Source of the DNA: Streptomyces sp. TRM68416
GTDB taxonomy: Bacteria; Actinomycetota; Actinomycetes; Streptomycetales; Streptomycetaceae
NCBI RefSeq assembly: GCF_014596915.1
Contig: NZ_JACVWU010000037.1
Span: 16,601 to 80,600 of the forward strand
Length of the DNA: 64,000 nt
Direction: 5' to 3'
Shown: one piece after another, positions 1 through 8,842 of the stretch
How positions within the stretch are numbered: position 1 is the first letter of the stretch
Layout of the letters: every line of letters starts with the position of its first letter
Position numbers and translations under genes: made by a program
The notes under the pieces: generated by a model
The model's database searches: none
What the model was told of the DNA's origin: nothing
The model's input: the letters and a program-made list of their open reading frames with translations, nothing else

Positions 1-5
1 CGCCC

Positions 6-38
6 CGCCCCGTCGTGCGTACTCGACGGGGCGGGTTT
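6..38. terminator. Hairpin terminator at left edge
   Basis: A perfect 10-bp stem (CGCCCCGTCG at 6-15 with CGACGGGGCG at 24-33) encloses an 8-base loop and is followed by GGTTT. It probably ends a gene lying left of the window. Confidence 0.6.
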
Positions 39-54
39 GCTCTGCAGGAGGGGG

Positions 55-83
55 TTGACGCTCCCTCCCCGGCGGCCTACCTT
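55..83 (+). promoter_or_regulatory. Sigma-70-like promoter of the ROK regulator gene
   Basis: TTGACG at 55-60 is followed after 17 bases by TACCTT at 78-83, a good HrdB-type arrangement. Transcription would start near position 90, immediately before the palindrome at 97-111. Confidence 0.5.
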
Positions 84-96
84 CCTCCACAACCGA

Positions 97-111
97 TAGG
101 AAACTTTCCTA
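97..111. promoter_or_regulatory. Palindromic operator, probably for the ROK regulator
   Basis: TAGGAAA and TTTCCTA flank a central C, a perfect 15-bp inverted repeat. It lies just downstream of the predicted start of transcription and about 60 bases before the ROK start codon, as expected for an autoregulatory operator. Binding by the adjacent ROK protein is inference. Confidence 0.6.
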
Positions 112-172
112 ACAGTGCATGCCTCCGCATGAGAGGCTGTCGCCGGAGCATCAGGAGAGGCAGGTGTCGACC

Positions 173-1408
173 ATGGCAGGACCCGCCGGCCCACCGGGCA
201 CCCCAGGCACCCCGGGCACGCCCAGCGTCCTGCGGGCCATGAACGACCGCGCCGCCCTGGACCTCCTCCTGGAACACGGCCCCCTGTCCCGCACCCGCAT
301 CGGCAAGCTCACCGGCCTGTCCAAGCCCACCGCCTCACAGCTGCTGACCCGGCTGGAGGCCGCGGGCCTGGTCCTCGCCACCGGCACCACCGCGGGCCGC
401 CCGGGCCCGAGCGCGCAGCTCTACGAGGTCAACCCGGCCGCCGGGTACGCCGCCGGACTCGACGTCACCCCCGAACGCGTCCTCGCCGCCGTCGCCGACA
501 TCACCGGCCGCACCGTCGGCCGCTGCGAAGTCCCCACCCCGGGCCGACGGGCCGCGCAACCCGTGGTCCGGCAGGTCACCGACGCCCTCGACGGCGCCGT
601 GAAGGCGGCGGGCCTGACCCGCGACGACGTCCGCAGGCTCGTCATCGGCACCCCGGGCGCCTTCGACCCCGGCACCGGCCGCCTCCGCTACGCCGCCCAC
701 CTGCCCGGCTGGCACTCCCCCAGCCTCCTCGACGACCTCGCCGCCGCCCTGCCGATGCCGGTCGAGTACGAGAACGACGTCAATCTCGTGGCCGTGGCCG
801 AACAGCGGCTGGGCGCCGCCCGCGGGCACCAGGACTTCGTCCTGCTGTGGAACGAGGCGGGCCTCGGCGCCGCCCTGGTCCTCGGCGGCAGGCTGCACCG
901 CGGCTTCACCGGCGGCGCGGGCGAGGTCGGCTTCCTGCCGGTGCCGGGCGCGCCCCTCGTACGCCAGGTGGCCCGCGCCAACAGCGGCGGCTACCAGGAG
1001 CTGGCCGGCGCCCAGCGCATCCCGGAGCTGGCCCGGGAGCTGGGGCTGGACGACGTCCCCGAGGGCGCGTACACCGACAGCGCCGCCACCCTGCTCGCCC
1101 GCGCCGCCGGCAGCGACAGCGCCCCGCACCACCGGCTCCTCGCCACCTACGCGACCGGTCTGGCCACCGGTCTGGCCTCGCTCGTCTCCGTGCTGGACCC
1201 CGAACTCGTCGTCCTCAGCGGCAGCGCCCTCGCCTCCGGCGGCGAGCCGCTGCTGGCCCTCGTCCGGTCCGAACTGGCGGACCTCGCCGCCGCCCGGCCC
1301 CGGCTGGTGCTGGGCGACGTGACCGAGGACCCCGTACTGCGCGGCGCGCTGGAGAGTGCGCTCGCCACCACCCGCGACGAGGTCTTCGACACGTTGCCGC
1401 TCCGCTGA
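173..1408 (+). CDS. ROK-family transcriptional regulator
   Basis: A 411-residue sugar-responsive repressor. The N-terminal winged helix (about residues 25-90) contains RTRIGKLTGLSKPTASQLL, and the rest is a ROK sugar-kinase-like fold with END-VN and GAGEVGFLP segments. The usual ROK zinc cysteine cluster is absent: after GAGEVGFLP there are no cysteines, so ligand or metal handling may differ from NagC/Mlc. The ATG at 173 is preferred because AGGAGAGG lies at about 152-160; an upstream in-frame ATG at 119 lacks a good ribosome site. It precedes the sugar ABC operon on the same strand and is its likely regulator (inference). Confidence 0.85.
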   Translation: MAGPAGPPGTPGTPGTPSVLRAMNDRAALDLLLEHGPLSRTRIGKLTGLSKPTASQLLTRLEAAGLVLATGTTAGRPGPSAQLYEVNPAAGYAAGLDVTPERVLAAVADITGRTVGRCEVPTPGRRAAQPVVRQVTDALDGAVKAAGLTRDDVRRLVIGTPGAFDPGTGRLRYAAHLPGWHSPSLLDDLAAALPMPVEYENDVNLVAVAEQRLGAARGHQDFVLLWNEAGLGAALVLGGRLHRGFTGGAGEVGFLPVPGAPLVRQVARANSGGYQELAGAQRIPELARELGLDDVPEGAYTDSAATLLARAAGSDSAPHHRLLATYATGLATGLASLVSVLDPELVVLSGSALASGGEPLLALVRSELADLAAARPRLVLGDVTEDPVLRGALESALATTRDEVFDTLPLR

Positions 1409-1528
1409 GGGGCCGCAACGACACCTGCCGGTCGTCCTGACGCCGCGGGCCGTGTGCGGCCGGCCGCGCAGTTCCCGCGCCCCTCTCGGGGCACTCCACA
1501 TCACCCCCTGCTCACAGGAGGCCTCGCC

Positions 1529-2863
1529 ATGCCCATATCCACCCGACATGCGGCTTACGTCCTCACCGCCGCCTCCCTCGCCCTCCTCGCCACCGCCTGC
1601 ACCGGCCAGTCCGGCTCCGGCGCCTCCGACGACCCGAACGCCGAGACCACGATCACCTTCTGGCACGGCTGGAGCGCCCCCGCCGAAGTGAAGGCCGTGC
1701 AGGAGAACATCGACCGGTTCGAGAAGGCACACCCCAACATCAAGGTGAAGGTCGTCGGCAACATCAACGACGACAAGCTCAACCAGGCGCTGCGCGCGGG
1801 CGGTTCGAAGGGTCCGGACGTGGTGTCGTCGTTCACCACGTCCAACGTCGGCAAGTTCTGCTCCTCCGGAGCCTTCCTGGACCTCAAGCCCTTCATCGAG
1901 AAGTCGAAGCTCGACCTCGACGCGATGATCCCGAAGCCGATGCTCGACTACACCGAGTTCGAGGGCACGCGCTGCGCGCTCCCGCTGCTCGGCGACGCCT
2001 ACGGCCTGTACTACAACAAGGACGCCTTCGAGGCGGCGGGCATCGACGCGCCGCCGAAGACCTGGTCGGAGTTCGCCGAAGTGGCGAAGAAACTGACGAA
2101 GCCCAAGGGCGACGGCTACGAGCAGCTCGGCTTCATGCCGACGTACCACGGCTACGAGACGGTCGTCTCCCACTACATGTCCCAGTGGGACCACGCCTAC
2201 TTCGACGCGGACGGCAGGTCGAACATCGCCAAGGACCCGGCGTTCGCGGAGATGTTCACGTACCAGAAGAAGCTCGTCGACGACCTCGGCGGGTTCACGA
2301 AACTGGAGAAGTACCGCAACACCTTCGGCGACGAGTGGGGCGCCGAACACCCCTTCCACACCGGCCAGGTGGCCATGCAGCTGGACGGCGAGTGGCGCCT
2401 GGGCATGGCCAGGGACGCCGGGGTCGACTTCGAGATCGGCACGGCGCCGCTTCCGGTGGCCGACGACGAGGCGGACGAGTACGGCAAGGGCTTCCTCTCC
2501 GGCACGGTCATCGGCATCGCCCCGCAGAGCGAGAAGCAGAACGCCGCCTGGGAGCTGGTGAAGTACATGACGACCGACACCGGGGCCGTCGTCGCCTTCT
2601 CCAACGCCATCCGCAACGTGCCCTCCACCTTCGAGGCGCTGAAGTCCCCCGACCTGAAGACGGACCCGGCCTTCAAGACCTTCCTGGACATCGCCCAGCA
2701 CCCCGGCTCGACCACCGCGCCGAACGCCGTCAACGGCGCCGCCTACCAGCTGACGCTCCAGGACTTCGGCTACCAGTACGAGTCCGGCAAGGTCACGGAC
2801 CTCAAGGCCGGCCTCGCGAAGACCGCCGCGCAGATCGACCGCGACATCGAGCAGGCGAAGTAG
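1529..2863 (+). CDS. Sugar ABC transporter substrate-binding lipoprotein
   Basis: A family 1 extracellular solute-binding protein of 444 residues. The start at 1529 follows ACAGGAGG and gives a signal peptide ending in a lipobox, LLATAC, so the mature protein is lipid-anchored at the outer face of the membrane. TITFWHGWSAP and the later DGEWRLG region are typical of oligosaccharide-binding proteins. It lies 6 bases before the first permease gene. Substrate is not readable from sequence; the GH4 enzyme and kinase downstream suggest a beta-glucoside or amino-sugar oligosaccharide. Confidence 0.9.
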   Translation: MPISTRHAAYVLTAASLALLATACTGQSGSGASDDPNAETTITFWHGWSAPAEVKAVQENIDRFEKAHPNIKVKVVGNINDDKLNQALRAGGSKGPDVVSSFTTSNVGKFCSSGAFLDLKPFIEKSKLDLDAMIPKPMLDYTEFEGTRCALPLLGDAYGLYYNKDAFEAAGIDAPPKTWSEFAEVAKKLTKPKGDGYEQLGFMPTYHGYETVVSHYMSQWDHAYFDADGRSNIAKDPAFAEMFTYQKKLVDDLGGFTKLEKYRNTFGDEWGAEHPFHTGQVAMQLDGEWRLGMARDAGVDFEIGTAPLPVADDEADEYGKGFLSGTVIGIAPQSEKQNAAWELVKYMTTDTGAVVAFSNAIRNVPSTFEALKSPDLKTDPAFKTFLDIAQHPGSTTAPNAVNGAAYQLTLQDFGYQYESGKVTDLKAGLAKTAAQIDRDIEQAK

Positions 2864-2869
2864 CCGCCC

Positions 2870-3808
2870 ATGTCCACGCTCGCCGTACGGCGCCGCAGAT
2901 CCGCGCTGCGGACGCTGCTCTTCCTCTCCCCCTGGCTGATCGGCTTCGGCGTCTTCTTCGCCTACCCGCTGGTCTCCACCGCCTACTTCTCCCTGATGAA
3001 GTACGACGGCTTCGGCACCCCCGAGTTCCGCGGCCTGGACAACTGGACGTATGTCTTCTCCGACTACCCCATGTTCTGGCCCGCGCTGGCCAACACCCTG
3101 TGGCTGGTGCTGGTCATGGTCACCTGCCGGGTGGCCTTCGGGCTCGGGGTCGGCCTGCTGATCACCAGGATCCGGACGGGCACGGGCGTCTTCCGCACGC
3201 TGTTCTACCTCCCCTACCTCGCCCCGCCCGTCGCCGCCACGCTCGCCTTCGTCTTCCTCCTCAACCCCGGTACGGGACCGGCCAACTCGGTGCTGGACGG
3301 GCTGGGGCCGCCGACCCCGGGCTGGTTCACGGACCCCGCCTGGTCCAAGCCGGCGCTCACCGCACTCGCCCTGTGGGGCGTGGGCGACCTCATGGTGATC
3401 TTCATGGCCGCGCTGCTCGACGTACCGAAGGAGCAGTACGAGGCCGCCGAACTGGACGGGGCGTCGGCCTGGCAGCGGTTCCGGTTCGTCACCCTGCCGA
3501 ACATCTCGCCGATCGTGCTGTTCGCGGTGGTCACCGGCGTGATCCAGACCATGCAGTACTACACCCAGCCGCTGGTGGCCGGGAAAGTGGCCTCCGGGGT
3601 CATCGGCGGCTCCGGCCAGTCCTTCGAGCCCGGCTACCCCGACAAGTCGACCCTGACGCTCCCCCAGCTCGTCTACAACCTCGGCTTCCAGCGCTTCGAC
3701 TACGGCGCCGCCTGCGTCGTCGCGCTGGTGCTGTTCGCGCTCGCCATGGCGTTCACGGCGCTGCTGATGCGCCGCCGCGGCGGACTGATCGGGGCAGGTG
3801 AACGATGA
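2870..3808 (+). CDS. Sugar ABC transporter permease (MalF type)
   Basis: A 312-residue inner-membrane permease with about six hydrophobic helices. The EAA loop that docks the ATPase is visible as EQYEAAELDGASAWQRF near residues 188-204, followed by TLPNISP. It pairs with the next permease, whose start overlaps its stop by 4 bases (ATGA). No ATPase gene is present in the operon; in Streptomyces the shared ATPase MsiK often serves such importers (known for the group, inferred here). Confidence 0.92.
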   Translation: MSTLAVRRRRSALRTLLFLSPWLIGFGVFFAYPLVSTAYFSLMKYDGFGTPEFRGLDNWTYVFSDYPMFWPALANTLWLVLVMVTCRVAFGLGVGLLITRIRTGTGVFRTLFYLPYLAPPVAATLAFVFLLNPGTGPANSVLDGLGPPTPGWFTDPAWSKPALTALALWGVGDLMVIFMAALLDVPKEQYEAAELDGASAWQRFRFVTLPNISPIVLFAVVTGVIQTMQYYTQPLVAGKVASGVIGGSGQSFEPGYPDKSTLTLPQLVYNLGFQRFDYGAACVVALVLFALAMAFTALLMRRRGGLIGAGER

Positions 3809-4692
3809 CCCAAGTACTCGACAAACCGCAGGAGTTGACCGTACCGCCGGAGGCGCACGCCGCGCGGCGCCGCTCCCTGCTGGAGTGGATCGCGGTCCAC
3901 GCCCTCGGCGTCGCCGCGGCGCTCTTCTTCACCCTCCCCTTCGTCTTCGTCGTCCTGACCTCGCTGATGAGCGACCAGCAGGCCCTCACCCGCGACCTCG
4001 TGCCCGACACCTGGGAGTGGGGCAACTACCGCGAGGTCCTCGACACCCCCGGCTTCCTGACCTGGTGGCGCAACACCCTCCTGTACGCCGGTCTAGGCAC
4101 CGCGCTCACCGTGGCGTCCTCGGTCCCGGTGGCCTACGCCCTGGCCAAGTTCCGCTTCCGCGGCCGGAGTCTGTCGCTGATGCTGGTCATCGCGATGATG
4201 ATGCTGCCGCCGCAGGTGGTCGTCATCCCGATGTACCTGTTCTGGGCGAAGCAGCTGGACCTGTCGGGCACCCTGTGGCCGCTGATCGTCCCCATGGCCT
4301 TCGGCGACGCCTTCTCCATCTTCCTGCTGCGGCAGTTCCTGATGACGATCCCGGACGAGTACCTGGACGCGGCACGGGTCGACGGCTGCGGGGAGTTCAG
4401 GACCCTGGTGAAGGTGGTCCTGCCGATGGCGAAGCCGGGCATCGCCGCCGTGGCCCTGTTCCAGTTCTTCTACGCCTGGAACGACTACTTCGGCCCGCAG
4501 ATCTACGCCTCCGAGAACCCCGGCGCCTGGACCCTGTCCTACGGCCTGGAGTCCTTCAAGGGCGCGCACCACACCGACTGGAACCTGACCATGGCCGCGA
4601 CCGTACTGGTCATGGCCCCCGTAATCGTCGTGTTCTTCTTCGCGCAGAAGGCGTTCGTCGAGGGCGTCACCCTGACCGGAGTGAAGGGTTGA
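3805..4692 (+). CDS. Sugar ABC transporter permease (MalG type)
   Basis: A 295-residue permease with about six transmembrane helices and the EAA loop DEYLDAARVDGCGEFRTL near residues 184-201, followed by VLPMAKPG. Translationally coupled to the preceding permease by an ATGA overlap and 7 bases before the GH4 gene. Together with the binding protein it forms the membrane channel of the importer. Confidence 0.92.
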   Translation: MTQVLDKPQELTVPPEAHAARRRSLLEWIAVHALGVAAALFFTLPFVFVVLTSLMSDQQALTRDLVPDTWEWGNYREVLDTPGFLTWWRNTLLYAGLGTALTVASSVPVAYALAKFRFRGRSLSLMLVIAMMMLPPQVVVIPMYLFWAKQLDLSGTLWPLIVPMAFGDAFSIFLLRQFLMTIPDEYLDAARVDGCGEFRTLVKVVLPMAKPGIAAVALFQFFYAWNDYFGPQIYASENPGAWTLSYGLESFKGAHHTDWNLTMAATVLVMAPVIVVFFFAQKAFVEGVTLTGVKG

Positions 4693-4699
4693 GCGAGAC

Positions 4700-5965
4700 A
4701 TGAAACTCACCGTGGTCGGCGGAGGATCGACCTACACACCCGAACTCGTCGACGGGTTCGCCAGACTGAGGGACACGCTGCCGGTGCGGGAGCTGGTCCT
4801 CGTCGACCCGGCGGCCGAGCGCCTGGAGCTGGTGGGCGGGCTGGCCCGCCGCATCTTCGCCCGGCAGGGCCACGACGGGCGGATCGTCACTACGTCCGAC
4901 CTCGACGCGGGGGTCGAGGGCGCCGACGCCGTCCTGCTCCAACTGCGCGTCGGCGGCCAGGCCGCCCGCAACGACGACGAGACCTGGCCGCTGGAGTGCG
5001 GCTGCGTCGGCCAGGAGACGACCGGCGCGGGCGGACTGGCCAAGGCGCTGCGCACGGTGCCGGTGGTCCTGGACATCGCCGAACGGGTCCGCCGCGCCAA
5101 CCCGCGCGCGTGGATCATCGACTTCACCAACCCGGTGGGGATCGTGACGCGGGCGCTGCTCCGGGCCGGGCACCGGGCGGTCGGCCTGTGCAACGTGGCG
5201 ATCGGGCTCCAGCGCAAGTTCGCGGGCCTGCTCGGGGTCGCCCCCGCCGACGTACACCTGGACCACGTGGGGCTCAACCACCTCACCTGGGAGACGGGGG
5301 TGCGGCTCGGCGGCCCGGAGGGCAAGGACGTCCTGCCCGAGCTGCTGGCCGGGCACGGCGGCACGATCGCGGACGACCTGCGCCTGCCGCGCGCGGTACT
5401 GGACCGGCTGGGCGTGGTCCCCTCCTACTACCTGCGCTACTACTACGCCCACGACGAGGTCGTACGGGACCTGCGCACAAAGCCCTCGCGGGCGGCCGAA
5501 GTGGCGGCCATGGAGAAGGAGTTGTTGCAGATGTACGCCGACCCGGCCCTCGACGAGAAGCCGGAGCTGCTGTCCCGCCGGGGCGGCGCCTACTACTCGG
5601 AGGCCGCGGTGGACCTGGCGGCGTCGCTGCTGGGCGGCGGCGGAAACCCGTACCAGGTGGTGAACACGTACAACCGCGGCACGCTGCCCTTCCTCCCGGA
5701 CGACGCGGTGGTGGAGGTGCAGGCGGCGGTGGGCCCGCAGGGCGCGACGCCGCTGCCGGTGGCGGCCGTGGACCCGTTGTACGCGGGCCTCATGGCGAAC
5801 GTGACGGCGTACGAGGAGCTGGCGCTGGAGGCGGCGCTGCGGGGCGGCCGGGACCGGGTCTTCCGAGCCCTGCTCGCCCACCCGCTGATCGGCCAGTACG
5901 CGTACGCGGAGACCCTCACCGACCAGCTGATCGCACACAACCGGGAGCACCTCGCGTGGGCATGA
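4700..5965 (+). CDS. GH4 family glycosidase (6-phospho-beta-glucosidase type)
   Basis: A 421-residue NAD- and metal-dependent family 4 glycoside hydrolase. The N-terminal dinucleotide site reads GGGSTYTPELVDG. The metal-binding region is GLCNVAIG (cysteine around residue 171) and GLNHLTW (histidine around 195). Length and motifs fit 6-phospho-beta-glucosidases, which act in the cytoplasm on phosphorylated disaccharides. No PTS is present; with an ABC importer and a BadF-type kinase next door, phosphorylation after import is a plausible route, though the preferred substrate is unknown. A 4-base overlap links it to the kinase gene. Confidence 0.88.
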   Translation: MKLTVVGGGSTYTPELVDGFARLRDTLPVRELVLVDPAAERLELVGGLARRIFARQGHDGRIVTTSDLDAGVEGADAVLLQLRVGGQAARNDDETWPLECGCVGQETTGAGGLAKALRTVPVVLDIAERVRRANPRAWIIDFTNPVGIVTRALLRAGHRAVGLCNVAIGLQRKFAGLLGVAPADVHLDHVGLNHLTWETGVRLGGPEGKDVLPELLAGHGGTIADDLRLPRAVLDRLGVVPSYYLRYYYAHDEVVRDLRTKPSRAAEVAAMEKELLQMYADPALDEKPELLSRRGGAYYSEAAVDLAASLLGGGGNPYQVVNTYNRGTLPFLPDDAVVEVQAAVGPQGATPLPVAAVDPLYAGLMANVTAYEELALEAALRGGRDRVFRALLAHPLIGQYAYAETLTDQLIAHNREHLAWA

Positions 5966-6924
5966 CGGACAGCGTCCTCGCCGTCGACGCGGGCAACAGC
6001 AAGACCGACGTGGCGGTGGTCACGGCCGAGGGCGAGGTGCTGGGTACGGCTCGCGGGGGCGGGTTCCGGCCCCCGGCGGTGGGCGTGCCGACGGCCGTGG
6101 ACACGCTCGCGGAGGCGGTGGGCACGGCCTTCGCCGAGACGGGCGTCTCCTCGGTGACACACGTCTCGGCCTGCCTGGCCAACGCCGATCTCCCCGTGGA
6201 GGAGGAGCGGTTGGCGGCCGCGCTGCACGCACGCGCGTGGGGCGGGACGGTCGACGTCCGCAACGACACGTTCGCCGTCCTGCGGGCCGGGGTCGCCGAG
6301 CCGCGGGGCGTGGCCGTGGTGTGCGGGGCGGGCATCAACTGCGTCGGCATGCGCCCCGACGGCCGCACCGCCCGCTTCCCGGCGCTCGGCCGCATCTCCG
6401 GTGACTGGGGCGGCGGTTGGGGCCTCGCGGAGGAGGCCCTGTGGCACGCGGCCCGCGCGGAGGACGGCCGCGGGGGTCCTACGGCGCTGGCCCGCGCCCT
6501 GCCCGCCCACTTCGGCCTTCCCTCCATGCCGGCGCTGATCGAGGCGCTCCACCTGGAGCACATCGCCGCCGCCCGCCGCCACGAGCTCGCGCCCGTCCTG
6601 TTCGCCACGGCCGACGCGGGCGACCCGGTGGCCCGCCGGCTCGTCGACCGCCTGGCGGACGAGGTCGTGACCATGGCCACGGTCGCCCTGACCCGCCTGG
6701 ATCTCCTGGCGGAGGAGACCCCGGTGGTCCTGGGCGGCAGCATCCTGGCAGCCCGCCACCCCCGACTCGACGAAGCGGTACGGAACCTACTCTCCTCCCG
6801 CGCCCCCAAGGCCGTCCCCACCGTGGTCACGGCACCCCCGGTAGTGGGCGCCGCCCTCCTGGGCCTGGACACGCTGAACGCGCCCCCGAGGGCCGAGGAA
6901 AAACTCCGAGCCCACTACGCCTAG
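5962..6924 (+). CDS. BadF/BadG-type sugar kinase (N-acetylglucosamine kinase-like)
   Basis: A 320-residue ASKHA-fold ATPase. The first phosphate loop reads VDAGNSKTDVAVV at residues 5-17 and the second segment is GDWGGGWGLAEEAL. It resembles the N-acetylglucosamine kinase branch of the BadF/BadG family. The ATG at 5962 overlaps the GH4 stop; a GTG at 5956 is an alternative. Last gene of the sugar operon; it likely phosphorylates the imported sugar or the product of the GH4 enzyme. The exact substrate is inference. Confidence 0.82.
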   Translation: MTDSVLAVDAGNSKTDVAVVTAEGEVLGTARGGGFRPPAVGVPTAVDTLAEAVGTAFAETGVSSVTHVSACLANADLPVEEERLAAALHARAWGGTVDVRNDTFAVLRAGVAEPRGVAVVCGAGINCVGMRPDGRTARFPALGRISGDWGGGWGLAEEALWHAARAEDGRGGPTALARALPAHFGLPSMPALIEALHLEHIAAARRHELAPVLFATADAGDPVARRLVDRLADEVVTMATVALTRLDLLAEETPVVLGGSILAARHPRLDEAVRNLLSSRAPKAVPTVVTAPPVVGAALLGLDTLNAPPRAEEKLRAHYA

Positions 6925-7373
6925 TCCGCACCCCACCCCTGGGGGCTCCGCCCCCAGACCCCCGACCTTTGCCCACCCACCACCCGTTTCCAGTGGGTCG
7001 AAAGGTGCACCTCCCACCCCCGGGCCTTTGCCCACCCACCCCCCGCTTCCAACGGGCCGAAAGGTGGACCTCTCGACCCACCGAGTCGGGTGGTGGGTGG
7101 GCAAAGGCCCGGGGTCCAGGGGGCGGAGCCCCCTGGGCGGGGTCGAAGGGGCGGCAGCCCCTGGGGACGGGACGGGTAGGGGCGGCGGGGGCGAAAAACC
7201 ACCGCGCCCGCACGCACCCGTACACCCCCGCCGGAACCGAACCGATTCCCCCGGCGTATTCATGGGCAGGGGGTGATCCGGGACACGGCAAGGCCGCCGA
7301 CAGGCCCGCCGTGACGAATGTCAGTCCCGACAGCGATACTTGCGGGCGACGGATGACCATGGGGGAGGTCAAA
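6925..7373. repeat. Intergenic region with hairpins and repeated GC-rich modules
   Basis: No gene is visible. Two terminator-like hairpins of the GGGGGCTCCGCCCCC kind sit at 6939-6957 and 7117-7135. Between them, a roughly 55-base module beginning CCTTTGCCCACCCACC occurs twice in direct orientation (about 6966 and 7025) and once inverted (about 7090-7110), so the region can fold back on itself. The upper hairpin probably ends the sugar operon. A good ribosome site, GGGGGAGG, lies just before the next gene. Confidence 0.6.
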
Positions 7374-8834
7374 GTGACACACCCGCCGAAAGGCAGCGCG
7401 GCACCACCGGGACCGGGCACGCCCACAGTGCCGTCGGTCCCCCCGCAGCACCACCAGGGCACCCACCCCCCGGCACCGGCCTCCCCACCCGCCCCGCCAC
7501 CGGCACCCCCCACCCCCCGCCGCCGCACCGCCTTCGCCGAGGGCGCCGACCGCCTCCGCACCGCAGCCACCACCGAACCCGGCCGCCTCCGCATCATCGG
7601 CGCCGTCCTCGCCCTCCTCGTCGTCACCTTCGGCGCCGTCACCGCCTGGCAGGTCACCGACCGCGCGGCCGCCGCCGACGACGTCCTGCACCGCAGCCAG
7701 CCCCTCAGCTCCGACGCCGCCGACATCTACCGCTCCCTCGCCGACGCCAACACCGCCGCCTCCAGCGGCTTCCTGGCCGGCCGCGAGGAGACCGGCGTCA
7801 ACCGCGTCCGCTACGAGAAGGGCATCCGCACGGCCGCCGCGAAGCTCGTCAACGCCGCGGCCAACTCCGAACCCGGCTCCCCCTCCGCCGCCACCGTCGC
7901 CAAGCTCAACCGCCTGCTGCCGGAGTACAAGGGCCTGATCGAGCAGGCCAGGACGTACAACCGCCAGGGCTTCCCGGTCGGCGGCGCCTACCTGCGGTAC
8001 GCGAACGAGAAGATGCAGCAGGAGATGCTCCCGGCCGCGGAGGACCTCTACAAGAAGGAGAACCAGCGGCTGCGCGCCGACTACGGCGACGCCACCCCGT
8101 ACCCCTGGGCCGCGATAGCCCTCGGCGTCATCGCCCTCGCCGCCCTCGCCTGGGCCCAGCACCGCAACTACCGCCGCACCAACCGCGTCCTGAACCACGG
8201 CCTGGTCGCCGCCACCGCCGCCACCACGGTCGTCCTGCTGTGGCTGGTCGTCGGCCACAGCGTCGCCCGCGCGGGCCTGAACGACTCCTACGACCACGGC
8301 GTGCGCTCGCTCAACGTCCTGCACGACGCCCGCATCGCCTCCCTCAAGGCCCGCGGCAACGAGAACCTCACCCTGGTCTCCCGCGGCGCCGAGACCAAGA
8401 AGGTCGGCGACGAGACCTTCGACGCCTACGACTACGACTTCACGCAGGACATGGAGACCCTGGGCAAGGGCCTCGCCCAGGCCGAGAAGCTCGCCGACGA
8501 CGCCCCGGGCGAGCAGCCCGTCACCGCGGCCGTCGGCAACATGACGGAGTGGAAGAAGCGCCACGCCGCGGCCCGCGCGGAGGACGAGAACGGCGAGTAC
8601 CAGCAGGCGCTGGACAAGGTGATCGGCGCCAAGGGCACCACCGGCGAGTGCTTCGACAGCGTCGACGCCAACCTCGCCGCCGCACTGAAGCACGAGACGA
8701 CCGAGTTCGAGCGGGCGGCCGGCGACGGCCTGGACGCGATGTCCGGGCTGTCGACGGGCGCGGCCGTCCTCGCCGTACTGGCCGCGGCCGGCGCGGTACT
8801 GGGCATCGGCCGCAGGCTGTCGGAGTACCGGTGA
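7374..8834 (+). CDS. GlnX-like four-helix membrane sensor protein
   Basis: A 486-residue membrane protein. After a proline-rich cytoplasmic start it has helices near residues 72-95, 244-262, 275-297 and 457-478, leaving two large mostly helical extracytoplasmic loops. Neighbours are a glutamate/glutamine-type binding protein and a PknG-like kinase, the arrangement of mycobacterial and corynebacterial glnX-glnH-pknG, where GlnX is thought to pass an amino-acid signal across the membrane. The GTG at 7374 is chosen because GGAGG lies 5 bases upstream. The GlnX assignment rests on topology and context rather than motifs. Confidence 0.72.
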   Translation: MTHPPKGSAAPPGPGTPTVPSVPPQHHQGTHPPAPASPPAPPPAPPTPRRRTAFAEGADRLRTAATTEPGRLRIIGAVLALLVVTFGAVTAWQVTDRAAAADDVLHRSQPLSSDAADIYRSLADANTAASSGFLAGREETGVNRVRYEKGIRTAAAKLVNAAANSEPGSPSAATVAKLNRLLPEYKGLIEQARTYNRQGFPVGGAYLRYANEKMQQEMLPAAEDLYKKENQRLRADYGDATPYPWAAIALGVIALAALAWAQHRNYRRTNRVLNHGLVAATAATTVVLLWLVVGHSVARAGLNDSYDHGVRSLNVLHDARIASLKARGNENLTLVSRGAETKKVGDETFDAYDYDFTQDMETLGKGLAQAEKLADDAPGEQPVTAAVGNMTEWKKRHAAARAEDENGEYQQALDKVIGAKGTTGECFDSVDANLAAALKHETTEFERAAGDGLDAMSGLSTGAAVLAVLAAAGAVLGIGRRLSEYR

Positions 8835-8842
8835 GAGGGGGC

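Noticed and set aside
335..2701. Long minus-strand open frame opposite the ROK and binding-protein genes
   Set aside because: Val/Leu/Gly/Arg-rich shadow of two well-supported genes; no motif of its own.
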